Source of the DNA: Adineta vaga
Lineage: Eukaryota > Rotifera
Direction of reading: 5' to 3'
Length of the DNA: 64,000 bases
NCBI GenBank assembly: GCA_021613535.1
Contig: CP075492.1
Span: 10,912,001 to 10,976,000, forward strand
How positions within the stretch are numbered: position 1 is the stretch's first letter; every line of letters starts with the position of its first letter. Both the position numbers and the translations under genes were made by a program. Below the pieces are notes generated by a model, which did no database searches, had not been told where the DNA came from, and saw only the letters and a program-made list of their open reading frames with translations. Below are positions 12,042-24,073 of this stretch, one piece after another.

Positions 12042-12664
12042 TTAAGTTTGATACATTCGATCATTAAAATTATTATTATGTTGATGACGAGATTGTTGAG
12101 AATAATATGAATTATCATCACGTAAATATTTTAAAGGAACTGGATAAGTAATCATATCATTTTGAATAAAAGCTATATGACTATTTGATTTGACAGTAAT
12201 CATATCATGTGGTAATGTAAAATTTCGATGTGAATCTCCTAACTGTTGCATTTCCCATCTTGATCGTTTCTTATTTCTATCGGGTGATACATCACGATTT
12301 CGTTCATGTGATGCAGCGGCAGCTGCCGCCAATTGTTGTTGATGTCGTTCATGACTTTCTATTGAAGCATGTTTAACATCAATTTCTTTTCCATCGATAA
12401 TATGTGGCCGTGATTCGACAACATGATCAGCAATTTGTGGAGTTGTAAATTGAACAAAACCAAAACAACGTGAAAGTTTCGTGGCAGAATTTTTAATTAC
12501 AATACAATCAGTTAATTCACCAAATTGTTCAAAATATTGTCGAAGATGTTCTGTTGTAGTTGATCGTGTTAAACCTCTTCAATAATAATCGAATTATAAA
12601 GAAATAAGAATACTAGTCATCTTTACCCAACAAACAATTTACATGGATCATCATCTCTATCCAT
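12042..12664 (-). CDS. Single-RRM hnRNP A-like RNA-binding protein (exons 12627-12664, 12042-12576)
   Basis: Two exons (38 and 535 bases) join in phase to give 190 residues. An RRM occupies roughly residues 8-85. RNP2 is LFVGGL (10-15) and RNP1 is RCFGFVQF (49-56), with Cys where most RRMs have Gly at the second position. The surrounding sequence (FGELTDCIVI, SRPHIIDGKEID) resembles the first RRM of hnRNP A/B or DAZAP1 proteins. Those usually carry two RRMs, whereas this one has a single RRM followed by an Ala run, a basic/Ser-Arg patch (PDRNKKRSRWE) and a polar tail rich in Asn, Gln and Tyr. A role in pre-mRNA or mRNP binding is inferred from the fold. The gene lies just downstream of Vasa on the same strand with about 330 bases between them. 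Confidence 0.86.
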
Positions 12665-12994
12665 GAGAGCTTTTGTTTATATATATGAAAAACAAAGATC
12701 TAAAATAAAAATCATTTTCTATCTTCAATATCTGTATATATTTTCTTGCAGAAAAACAACAACTAACATATCTGAGATTTTCACCTGGTTTCATATGATT
12801 AACAAAAAAAGAAAAGGAAAATAAACGCACAAAACCTTACTACAAATATCTGATCTTCTAGATGTATATCCATGAAATTGATGATTATATACAGCCAAAA
12901 GAAAAAACAAAAGAAAGATTTAGAAAAACAAAAACAAAAAGAACTTAAGAAATGGAAGTTTAGAAGAAATCTATCACTGGTATGTATCAGTATT

Positions 12995-15900
12995 TCAATC
13001 CCAATCTTCTGCCGCACCAGCTGATGCTGATCCACCACTTGGACCGGTTGTTTGACTATGACTAAATGTATCACCACGCATCTAAGAAACAAAACAAAAA
13101 AGTAATTTTTAGGAAATAAAATAAATCACTTCGAATTTACATCTATATTTTTTGGATTAACACCATTTCGATTAAATCCACCAGCACTAGCACCACCACC
13201 ACCACCACCACCATTGATATATTGTTTCAAAAAATCCGGTATTTCTTGACCAGCCTAGGTAGGATAGAACGACATTGTTCAATACATGAGTAAACAAAAA
13301 CGATTATTGAAATTTATGTGTTCTTACTTCGCCTAGTTTTTGAACAAGTTCGGGTGCTATGTTGCGATCTGATTCACGATCTGCATCAAAAAATGAAATT
13401 GATTTACCCAAATGACCCGCACGACCTAAATCAAAAAGCATTTGGTATCTTCTGCATGTCATCATTCATAAACTATTCATACCAGTTCGACCAATTCGAT
13501 GAATATAAAAATCGCTAGTATCTGGTAAATCATAATTAATTACATAGCCAATTAAAGGAAAATCAAGACCACGTGCAGCGACCGATGTAGCAACAAGAAT
13601 TGGACATTTTCCAGTGGTAAATTGTTGTACAGCTTCTACACGTTGTCGTTGTGTACGATCACCATGCATTGTAGTACTCATAAAATTACGTTGTGAAAGT
13701 AGAGCACCAATATAGTCAGCCGATCGTTTTGTTTCAACAAAAATTAGACAACGTTCAGATTCTAAAAAGAAGAAAAACCAGCGAAATTCAATGAAAATTC
13801 AAGACAATTGATTTTGTCTTTACTTAGATTTTCTTCAAGTAATTGAAAAAGTCGATCCTTTTTATTAGCTTGTGGTACGGGTTCAATAGTTTGAGCAATA
13901 TCTTCGTTTGCACCACCGAGAATACCGACAGCAAGAAAAACATAATTTTCACGTAGAAAATGTTTAGCAAGTCGTTGAACTTCATCTGGAAATGTTGCCG
14001 AAAACATAGATGTAACACGTTCTTCCTTTCGTGGTAAGCCAAGTGTTTCTAATTTACGAATATCAGGTTCAAAACCAGTATCCAACATTCTTTTCAAAAA
14101 CAAAAACAAAATAAACGCTAATATTCTTCTTCAATATATACACACCGATCAGCTTCATCAAGAACGAAATATTTCACTCTTTTCAATGAAATCTAAAATA
14201 CAGAAACTCAAAATGATCAATTTAGAAGTGTTAGAAAACATACACGGCCTTTTTCAACCATATCTTTCAAACGACCAGTAGTTGCCGAAAGAATATGACA
14301 ACCTTCTCGAAGACGATCTGAAACTGTATACATATCAAGACCACCGACAGCCGAACCTAGTGAGAAGACAATGAATGTTATCAAACATTAAAAGTATTTA
14401 TTATTCAATAAAACATACATGGAATCACTGGTGTTTGATAAGCAAATTTTCGTGCTTCACGTTCAGTTTGTAAAGCAAGTTCACGTGTTGGTGATACGAT
14501 CAAGCAAAGAGGTGATGGTGGCTCACATTTTGCAGTTAAATCATCAGCATGAAATTGTAATAAATTGGAAATAATTGGCAAGAGAAAAGCAGCCTAGAAT
14601 ATAATTACCTTGTCGCTTCTCAAATTAATTAAATCTATGACGTACCGTTTTACCAGAACCAGTTTGAGCACATGCCATTAAATCATCTTGTTGTTGAATA
14701 CATGGTAAGGCATATCGTTGAATAGGTGTGGGTTCTTCAAAATGAGCTCGACGAATATTTGACAAAACTTGTGTATCAAGATTAGCTTCTTCATATAATT
14801 CAATTGGTTTTACTTTTCCTAGAACAAAAAAGCAATTTTAACTTTAGAAGTGAAACACGGATTGTCTGTTTCATCGTACCTTCAGGTGTACAACGTGCTT
14901 GTGTTCGATGATATTTACTGAAATTTTCACCTTTTGATACAGCTTCACCGAATATATCAGCTTCACTTGTTGGTGGAGGTGGTGGAATATATCGTTCCAC
15001 AGGTTGTGCACCAGCACGACCACCAGCTTAGATAAAATATTCTTTTATCAATACTGTAACAATAGATTTTCAAATACTTACGTTGATCAAAGATATCATC
15101 CGATACCTAAATGACATATAGAAGTATACAACATCAGACAATGAGAAAGATTCAAGTTTATTTACTTTATCATTTCTTCTGCCACCACCACCACCACCGC
15201 TGAAAAAGCCAGTACTACCACCGTCTACAAAACTTTTATTTATAGACGAATAGAGCTCTTTTCCTAACATACCACGAGGTTTTTTTGGTTCAGGACAATC
15301 ACGAGATTGATGGCCTGGTTGATTACTATAAAAATATGAATACAAAGAACAAACTAGATGAACTTCGAAATAAGTTAACGCACCAATTGTAGCAATCTAA
15401 ACACGAAAACAAAATACGACAGTCAACATTATTCAAATAAGAGAAATAAAACTTACTGCCGCTACCGCTACCACCACCGGTGAAACGGTTCTCTAAAATA
15501 GGAGAATATCAATCTTGTTAAGACGCGAAGTTATCGATTGTTTTTACCTCGATCACCCGCATTAAAAGCTCCACTACCACCACCGCCTCGACCACCTACA
15601 ACGATCTATTTGTTAGACATATTGTTATACAATTATAATACCTCGAAATCCAGAACCAGCGCTACTGAAGCTACCACGTGTTGCTGAACTGCCGAATGCT
15701 GAACGTTTATTAGTATCATCTGAATCTGTATTGGCTGTATTTGTTGCACCTCCTCGCCAGCCCGCAAACATTGGTTTGGATTCACTGCTATCATCTTGAT
15801 TTCGCATATTCTGGAATGTATTTGTATTATTTGATGATGATCGAAAACCGCTATGACTATTTCCAGCACCTGAACTGAAACCACCACCTCGACCACCACG

Positions 15901-16698
15901 ACCACCTTGTGAATCTTTACGTGGTTCAGGACATTCTCGACTCATATGACCACTTTGATTACAATTGTAACATCCTAACAAAATAATAACAATAATAATA
16001 ATAATAATAATAATAAACTTAAACAAAGTAAACATTAAAAAGAGTAAGCGAGATAAGCATAGCATTAAGATCTATTACTAACATATTTCCTTGTCTTTGG
16101 ATCGATTCATCTATACAATTTAATTTCTCTTTCCTGCTTCTTTTTGTGGTTAAAAATTAGAATTCAAAAAGAAAATTTACCACGAGATGTGCCATCATTG
16201 CCAGTTCGAAAGGCACTACTATCACCATTACTACCAAATGAACTTTCTCCATTGCGTGCTAAATGAAACTATTGATTTTATCTTCTTTCACAAGATGCAG
16301 TATACACTAACCACCAAAAGTATTGCCAGTATTTCGAGCTCCAAAACTTCCACCATTACTCGGATTACTATTTTCATCATTATTACTACGAAATGTATTG
16401 AAACTTCCTGAAGTACTCGCACCACCATTCCATTTCGTTATCGGTGCTGGTTCTAAATAAAATATGCAACGCATTTTTCTTTCATACTGAAAAATCTTCA
16501 ACAGTACGATATTCTTTACCGGTATTATTTGTTGAAAATGTTGATTTACCACGTCCGATACCTAATTTTGATGTTGTTGGTTGCTACAGAAAATAAATCT
16601 CAATCATAAATTGTTTGTTTTTTTGTGCATATGTTCAAACGAACCTGTTCGAATGGTTTAGCTGTACCCTCATCATCATCCCAAGATTCTTCTTTCAT
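12995..16698 (-). CDS. vasa: Vasa-type DEAD-box RNA helicase, 21 exons
   Basis: Exons, first to last: 16645-16698, 16520-16583, 16312-16452, 16181-16258, 15642-15974, 15548-15595, 15457-15492, 15384-15396, 15273-15325, 15166-15224, 15082-15106, 14880-15026, 14646-14818, 14419-14593, 14244-14356, 14146-14192, 13824-14089, 13483-13761, 13328-13425, 13141-13254, 12995-13081. They total 2403 bases with every junction in phase: 800 residues. Vasa (DDX4) is an ATP-dependent germ-granule helicase. Two CCHC zinc knuckles (C114-C117-H122-C127 and C253-C256-H261-C266) sit in a Gly/Asn/Ser/Arg-rich N-terminus. The core has AQTGSGKT (401-408), SPTRELA, DEAD (516-519), SAT (550-552), ARGLD and HRIGRTG (696-702), and the protein ends in acidic EDWD, as Vasa does and DDX3 does not. 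Motif Ib reads TTGR (492-495) where TPGR is usual. Exons of 13 and 25 bases are unusually small. Confidence 0.95.
15982..16015. repeat. (ATA/AAT)n microsatellite in a Vasa intron
   Basis: An AAT-unit repeat sits within the intron upstream of the exon encoding the first zinc knuckle, near its acceptor. Confidence 0.9.
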
Positions 16699-16905
16699 GA
16701 TTATAAATGACAAAAAACAACAACAACAATAACTACAACAACAAACACGATCTAGAAGCAATCAAAGATGTTACTAAACAAGAATCTAAGTTAACTTTTA
16801 TTCTTTATTATTCTTCTTTAATTTTTATTTTCTTTCAAGTTGTAACTGTTTTGAAAAAAACATACAAGCAAAGAAACAAAAAACTTGATGTCGATTTGTT
16901 CTTGT

Positions 16906-17430
16906 TTATTTCTTCTTGCCAGCAGCAGCAGGAGCGGCAAAGATTTTGAATTTATTGGCAAAACGTTTGGATTTAGCAACGAATGTACGACGTTTGCTTT
17001 TCTTTGTTTTTGCTGCCAATTGGGTCGTATTTTTCTTTTTCAAACGATTAAATTCATGAGCCAAAATACGATTGTATGCTTGTTTGGCATGTACCAATTT
17101 AAATCGATCGAAATCAGTCATTTTTGAACGTAAATGTTTGGCTTGTAATTTTTTAAACCAACGTGTTTCGTGCCATTTCTTGCTGACATCATTTTTATCC
17201 CAAAGAGCTTTAACAGTTCCTGAACGAGCTCCAGGTAAAAGTTTGAGAACATACTTTGTCAGGTGTAATGATTTAATATTTAATGCTTGACGACGTACAT
17301 GCGATGATGGACCATCGACAAGAACACGGGTCTGATCGATGATATTTGTTATACAACAAAGTTTGCCTTTTTCTGGACCATAAGCAATGTAGGCAACACG
17401 ACCTACTTGAACAAGACGTTCGTAAGGCAT
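16906..17430 (-). CDS. RPL14: 60S ribosomal protein eL14 (RPL14)
   Basis: One uninterrupted coding exon of 174 residues. eL14 is a structural protein of the large ribosomal subunit. The N-terminal KOW-like core (LVQVGRVAYIAYGPEKGKL, IIDQTRVLVDGP, VRRQALNIKSL) and the central KMTDFDRFK motif are diagnostic. The C-terminus is a typical Lys/Ala-rich tail (AAPAAAGKKK). Immediately upstream of the ATG the minus strand reads CATTTTAG followed by 12 bases, so a 5'-UTR intron ending at about 17443 is likely. That would put the only intron in the leader, common for ribosomal protein genes. It lies 207 bases from the start of Vasa on the same strand and is divergent from KAT6. Confidence 0.96.
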   Translation of the reverse strand: MPYERLVQVGRVAYIAYGPEKGKLCCITNIIDQTRVLVDGPSSHVRRQALNIKSLHLTKYVLKLLPGARSGTVKALWDKNDVSKKWHETRWFKKLQAKHLRSKMTDFDRFKLVHAKQAYNRILAHEFNRLKKKNTTQLAAKTKKSKRRTFVAKSKRFANKFKIFAAPAAAGKKK

Positions 17431-18248
17431 GAATGTTTTTTTCTAAAATGAAAAATATAGAAAAAAAATTGAACTTAGAAAGCAATCGAAATTCGAAACG
17501 ATAGTAAAAGTAAAATGAGAAAATGACGGGGAATAAACAAGTATTCTCATTGGATGTAATGGAATGTTCAGAAATCATAACTTGGACTATAGACAAAAAA
17601 TACAGAAGGAAACTAACATAATATTTTAGAATAAATTAGTGTTGAAAAGTGTAAAATTTAGTTTTTCAAAGTAAAACAATTCATTTTAAATGCATTAATA
17701 AATCAATATTTACAAGTGACATCTACATTTTAGGAAGATTTTACCATAGTGTAAAGAACAAATCAGAAAACTTCTATTCAATTCATTGGATTTTTGTAAC
17801 AATAATCTGATTTTTCTAATTACATTTCAAAATAAATACAGAAAAATCAATTCAAATAATTTCAAAAAATACCTTTTACTCTTACTATAAATATTGATTA
17901 GATGTCGCTCGTTTCAGAACTTGACTTTCAACTTTGAATTTTATGAACAATTCATAAAAAATCTATTCGTGTATTAAATCAGGTAGTTTTCATTCAACAC
18001 TCGTATAAAACTTATAAAATTCCGTCGAAAAGTTATTGATTTTCGAAAGTTAACTAATAGATGGCGTTGCATAACAATATAACTGTCATTGTAAACCTCA
18101 ATTGTGAAGCGCATTATTGTGCTTGATCGATGAGTCATCTTTCATCATTCTTCTTCGTCTGTCATATTGACCGATTTGTTTTTCCTTCATTGAAAAAAGG
18201 CAATTAAATTTCAGTTTATACTCAAATGATCTGATTAAATATTTACAA
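17431..18248. promoter_or_regulatory. Shared divergent promoter region, RPL14 / KAT6
   Basis: About 800 bases separate the two divergent start codons, and I find no coding sequence here. It should contain the eL14 leader intron and the promoters of both genes. No specific element such as a TATA box is claimed. Confidence 0.5.
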
Positions 18249-21200
18249 ATGGTAGCCAAAGGCTCTACTGATCGGCGTATATCATCGTCGACTAGTCCGT
18301 CAACTAAACGACGAACATCATCAACAACAACTTCTCATGAGAGAAAGGTTTTTAATTTATTACTTATATATTTCAAATATTAATCGATTTTCCTTTATTT
18401 CTTTTTAAAGAAAGTTGTAAAACCAATGGGAGTATGTAGTTTTTGTTTGGGTGATGAAGATAAAAATGCCCAAGGCATTCCTGAAGATATGATCAGTTGT
18501 GCCGAATGTGGAAATTGCGGTATGAATTGATTGATTGATTGCTTCAATGCAAAAGAAAACCTTCTCCTATTTTTTTTCTAGGACATCCGTCATGTTTGAA
18601 ATATTCAGACCAACTAATTGCAAAAATTAAAACACTCCGATGGCAATGTTTAGATTGTAAAAAATGTATTATTTGTCATAAAGGAGATGATTCAGTAGGA
18701 TGAATTCAGTTTTTTTTGTTCTCTATCTCTATCAATGATTTTCTTTTAGTTATTGTTCTGTGACTTCTGTGATGCAGCTATACATCCGAAATGTTGTAGT
18801 CCACCATTAAATCACATTCCTAAAGGTGATTTTGCTTGCACTAATTGTCGTCAAGATGGAACAGCTAAAGCAGGAAAGCAAAAATCATTGAAGAAAACTT
18901 CATCAACACGTTCTCTTCGCAGTAAAAATTCCAGTGAAGATGAAACTCCTTCAGTCATATCTCGTCCTGTTGCTCAATTGATCGATGGTATGTCAAATTT
19001 TTTCTTACCAAAGAAAGATAAAATTAATAATATTCAACGACAACAATCGGTACAAAAAGCAATGAAATATTTACGAAATAAACCTTCAAATTCGAAAGTA
19101 CTTAAACGAATTCATACCGTTCCAATGGCAAAGAATAAAAATCAATCACTAGCACGAAGTATTCTAGCATCATCAAAAACATCACGTGCTCGACGTAAAC
19201 CATTAAACTTAGTTGACGATTCACCATCGAAGTAAATATCCTTTTATTTTTATGTTCAATTCCATTCTATACATATCATTTAGTTCTCAAACGAATGCAA
19301 CTACATCTGCAAAACGTCCTGGAACTAAAAGATCGCTTACTTCTGAACCAGTAACTCCATCGTCACGTGGTATTCGTCGATCTGGTACTCATCCAAATGA
19401 CGAATCAACTAAATCAAATTCATCAAAATCGACAACAAAACGAAAACATTCAACCTCACCCATTCCGTCAACACCACTAGGAATTAAAAAACGAGCAAAA
19501 GAGAATTCTTCAATAAAGAAATCACATTCAAAACGTAAAGAAATTAAACCTGAAGAAACAGAATCAGAAAAAGAAGATACTGATAATGAACAAATACCAA
19601 CAGTTACAAAACGAAAACTAAATTTAGATTTATCAAGTAAGTTTATTTTTAATTAACAATTGTAACAAAAACACCTTTTATTTCATCTAGAATATCAAAC
19701 ACCACCAGCGTTCATAAGTGATTCACTTCCAGATATAATTAGTACTCATGATGTTTATCTATTTCTTGATGCACGTAAAAATTCTACGAAACTCATCTCT
19801 GAGGTATGTATTTTCTATGTGAAAATTTCTCATTATTTCTCTATGAAATCTTTCTAGTGTTCGGAACAATTTCGTCATTCAACTGAAACACAAGAAGATG
19901 ATGTGAATAATACTCGTTGGCCACCCTATATAGTTTTTGGTTCAGAACTAATTAAAACTTGGTATTCATCATCTTATCCTCAAGAATATGCACGTGTTCC
20001 ACGTTTATTTATCTGTGAATTTTGTTTAAAATATATGAAATGTGAACAAGTTTACGATCGACATCGCGTATGTATTTTCATTCTATTCAAATAGAATCTT
20101 TTCTCATGTTCATTTGTTTTGTTTTTTATATTGAATAGAAAAAATGTGAAACATTTCATCCACCTGCAAATGAAATCTATCATAAAGATGATCTATCTGT
20201 TTTTGAAGTTGATGGCAATATCAATCGAATTTATTGTCAAAATTTATGTCTTTTAGCTAAATTATTTCTCGACCATAAAACACTTTATTACGATGTTGAA
20301 CCATTTCTTTTTTATGTTTTGACGAAAAATGATGCAAATGGTTGCCATTTTCTCGGCTATTTTTCCAAAGAAAAACATTGTCCACAAAAATATAATCTTT
20401 CATGTATTACTGTCTTACCTAATTGTCAACGTCGTGGTTATGGACGTTTTTTAATTGAATTAAGTTATTTATTATCACAAAAAGAAAGTCAAATCGGTAC
20501 ACCTGAAAGACCATTATCAACACATGGTGCACAAACATATGAAGCATATTGGAAAATAAAAGTCGTTCAACAGTTATTAAATTATTCTCAAAAGAAATAT
20601 ACAACATGTACAATTAGAAATCTCATGAATGAAACAGGAATGGCAGCTGATGATATACTTGATACATTACAAAATTTAGGCGTTTTAACAATGTATTCGA
20701 ATGAAAAGTAAGTCGATAAAACGAATTTTCATCGTATTAATAGACTTTATTTGTTGTTTAGACCAATAATTCATATTGATATTACACAAATGGAACAGAT
20801 TATGAAAACAGAAAAGAATAAACATGCACATTGGGTATCATTAGATGGTGAATTTCTTCGTTTTACACCTGTTCTAAAACCAATTCTTTTGATGAACGAT
20901 GACAATTCCTATGAAAATCAAATGAGAAAAATTGAAGTTATTTTCAAAAAAATTGAATCAGATCCATCAGAGTAACGTTTACATATAAAGAATTCGTTTC
21001 TTAGTTAACATTGTTTGATAATTTAGATCAACAGGAAATGTTACAGATGCCGCTGATGATGGAAATACAACTGAAATGGTACGTATTGTTCGACGAAGAA
21101 AATTTGGACGAAAACGTCGATGTATTTATGTTAAATATCGAGTATCAAATAAAAATGAAACAAATACAAATAATCATCATCATGATGAACATTCTCAAGA

Positions 21201-22866
21201 ATATATCTCTCGTCGACGAGATTCAATAGTCAATGAATCAACGAAAGATGCAACAGAAGATGAAGAAATCGAACAAGAAGAAGAAGAAGAAGAAACAACA
21301 TCAGAAATTAAAACTATCGTTTCGCCTAAATCTCCTTCAAAACAACCAACATTTAAGCAATTAACGATCGATCAATTTTTAAAAAAGATTCCATCTACTT
21401 CATCACCAACAACAGCAAAAACAGAAGAACCACGATCAGAGAAAATGTTTGACATAAGTCCAAAGAATAATGATAATGAAGAAAGCAATACAGATATTAA
21501 AACTGATAATAATGAAGACTTTCGATTACCGAGACGAACAAAACGTTTATCAAATACACCACACATATCTAAATCTGAAACTGATCTGATTAAAATGGCA
21601 AATGGATCCACAGAAGATACGTCGAGAAAGCTTATTCGTAAGTATTTATGAATGTTCTACTGATATCAGTCTTAATTATCGAGAGTTCTCAAGGACTTCT
21701 ATGCCGTAAGAATTAGTTTTCCGGTTATAAAATAAAGATAGGTGTGACAATATTGTATGTTAGTCATAGTTATGCATATATTGAAGGTTATCGATATTCA
21801 TTGTGTTATTAGAACTAATGAGAATACGTTGCACGTGCAAAAGACAAAAGAACAATTGAATACTTTTGAGATTACAAAAGATTAAACATATATTATCATC
21901 TATACTATGTTTGAATAAGATAGAAATCATAACTGACTAGAATATATATCTTTCGTTTGTACTCATGTTCATATATCATTTTAGCGTATAATCAAGATTT
22001 CTTATTGAGACAAATCAGTGATGGAACTGAAAAATCCAATGATAGTTCACCAGCTCCAGTTAATTCACCATTGCCATTCAAAAAACGTGCTTGGACTTCG
22101 TCCAATGTTCAAGCATTAATCGATCCACCTACTACTACTACTGCTACTACTACTTCTTCTTCTTCTTCTACTTTTACAAAGGTTTAATTATTTACATCTC
22201 TTATGAATTGATATTCTGACATAAAAACTACTTTAGAAAACCGATCCACCAAGTTTAAGTCGTGAAACAAGTTTAACGACACCATCATCACTTTCTGATA
22301 TTCTTTCAAATCCTCTAATGACATCATCATCATCATCATCAATCAATAGTACCGATGAAGAAACAAAAATTGCTCGTATTGAATCTCAATTAAAAACGAC
22401 AGTTGAAGCAATTGAAGAAGTTGATGCATTTGATGATCAACCACCTAGTTTAACATCACCAACATCAATGATTGTTTCACAATCAAATCATTATAATTAT
22501 TCTACAAGAAGTAGTGTTGCTAAACAACAACAACAACAACTGCAACAGCAATCAATAACAATAAATAATTTTAATAGTTCAACAAATATGACTTATAATT
22601 TTGGACAAACATCTTATCCATATCCGTATCCATCTGTACCACCGATTGATATGCAGCCATATTATTATCCTCCAACAGGCATGCCAATGAATTATATGCC
22701 ATATTATTCGACATCATCATCTCCAATGTATCCGCCAGATCAACAAATGTGTTATCCTCCAAATGGAACTAATTCACTTCCGTATACTGGTAACTCAGCA
22801 ACAACAACAACAACAACACCTTACAATTATTCAGCACCTCATTCGTCATTAAATCGACGACATTAA
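18249..22866 (+). CDS. KAT6: KAT6-type (MOZ/MORF) MYST histone acetyltransferase, 12 exons
   Basis: Exons 18249-18347, 18411-18519, 18582-18694, 18750-19231, 19284-19636, 19691-19803, 19858-20067, 20139-20707, 20762-20971, 21027-21637, 21985-22181, 22237-22866 join in phase: 1231 residues. KAT6 acetylates histone H3 in chromatin complexes. A tandem PHD finger runs from CSFC (42-45) through [24 protein letters not shown] to CTNC near 140, in the order seen in MOZ/MORF. The MYST domain (about 430-753) has a C2HC finger (CEFC...H...KKC), the autoacetylation lysine in LDHK (540), the acetyl-CoA loop QRRGYGR (590-596) and the catalytic-type Glu in TPER (616). The tail is basic/acidic low complexity, then Ser/Thr runs and a Gln/Tyr/Pro/Met-rich end like the activation region of vertebrate KAT6. 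It is shorter than vertebrate KAT6 and begins just before PHD1, without the usual N-terminal winged-helix region. Confidence 0.95.
21638..21984 (+). other. Unusually long KAT6 intron (347 bases)
   Basis: All other KAT6 introns are about 50-70 bases. This one separates the basic/acidic segment from the Pro/Ser/Thr-rich C-terminal exons and has normal GTAAGT and TTTTAG ends. I see no gene or RNA within it. Confidence 0.7.
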
Positions 22867-24073
22867 ACACTGATTTGAACCATAGATCGCAGTAACCAGT
22901 TCGGTCAGATAAAATGATGATGATTGAATGTTTGTATACTTCTATTTCAGACAAAAACAAAAACATACAAAATTGTTTCTATTTTACGCTGTCTTGTATT
23001 TTGTTCTTTTGTTTTGCAATAATATATATGTATGAATATGGGAAGAAAACAATAGATAGGTGAGAAATCTTACGCTTGCATTGGTGTTTGCGCATTTGGT
23101 CTTCTTTTTGTTGAGTTTGTTTTTTAATGTACATAGTGTTTTGTCATGTGAAACAGTGTTTTCTTCTTCTTTTTTTGGCCTGTCCCTTTGATCCTATTAA
23201 ACAAAAGAAAAATTCACTATATTGCTTAGATCGCAATATTATACGATACCGTATTCGTATTCAACTAATCGATGTTTTTTCTTTCTAAAAAATTGCATCA
23301 AACAATATGTACGGAAATGTTATTATACTATCCTAGGTTTGTAATTCAATTTTCTGAAAAAATGCCTAATCTTATCATGATGGAAAAACGTTTGAACATA
23401 AGTGAAACAGCACTGAAGTGCAGAGATATTTTTAAAGTCTTGTTTTTTCCGGTCGATGTATAGTACCAAACTTGAAAGTTGAATTCAACAATTCAATTGT
23501 TTTCGTTTGTTACTATTCTCAATCTTGTAGAACCTTTAATATATCGCTTAAATAAAATATAACGCTACCGTACTAACATCGTTTCATGAAGGGATTTGAG
23601 ATACGAATAAACCTGACTGGAATATTTATCCATGCCATGATGACGATGATGTATCACTATGTAATGAAGAACTGAATTTGCATTAAATTTATTTTTCATG
23701 TGTTCAGTAACATGGAATTTCATATTCATTTCATTGGAGTTCCTCTAAACGTGAATGAATTAGAGCTGCAGATAAATATTTTCAAGATATACTAGATTGT
23801 TTAGTTGCAAGAGTTTCTCATTTATACAACTCTCTCATGCATTTATAACTCGTAAAGCTGGTGCAACTTTTAAACTACCTTTTTAACATTAGTTTTCATT
23901 TTCGTGTAGGATCGACAAAGAAAATGAATACAGCATTATTCACACTAGTGAGAAGATCTATTGCGAAACCTGATAAAAAGAAATATTTATTAATAATGAA
24001 CAGTAAGAATTTTTCATGAATGTCGTAAGAAATTCTCATAAAGCACAAGATTTAGATCGTTTTGAGATATAAA
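22867..24073. other. Intergenic 1.2 kb
   Basis: Lies between the tail-to-tail KAT6 and LRR genes. Short open frames at 23272-23463 and 22769-22966 have no support. No RNA gene or mobile element is seen. Confidence 0.6.

Noticed and set aside
21011-21229. Open frame '[11 protein letters not shown]...' on the plus strand
   Set aside because: It is an alternative frame over KAT6 exon 10; the frame that continues the protein is [16 protein letters not shown].
22571-22762. Minus-strand open frame within the KAT6 tail
   Set aside because: Complement of the low-complexity Tyr/Pro/Met-rich KAT6 C-terminus; no evidence of an antisense gene.
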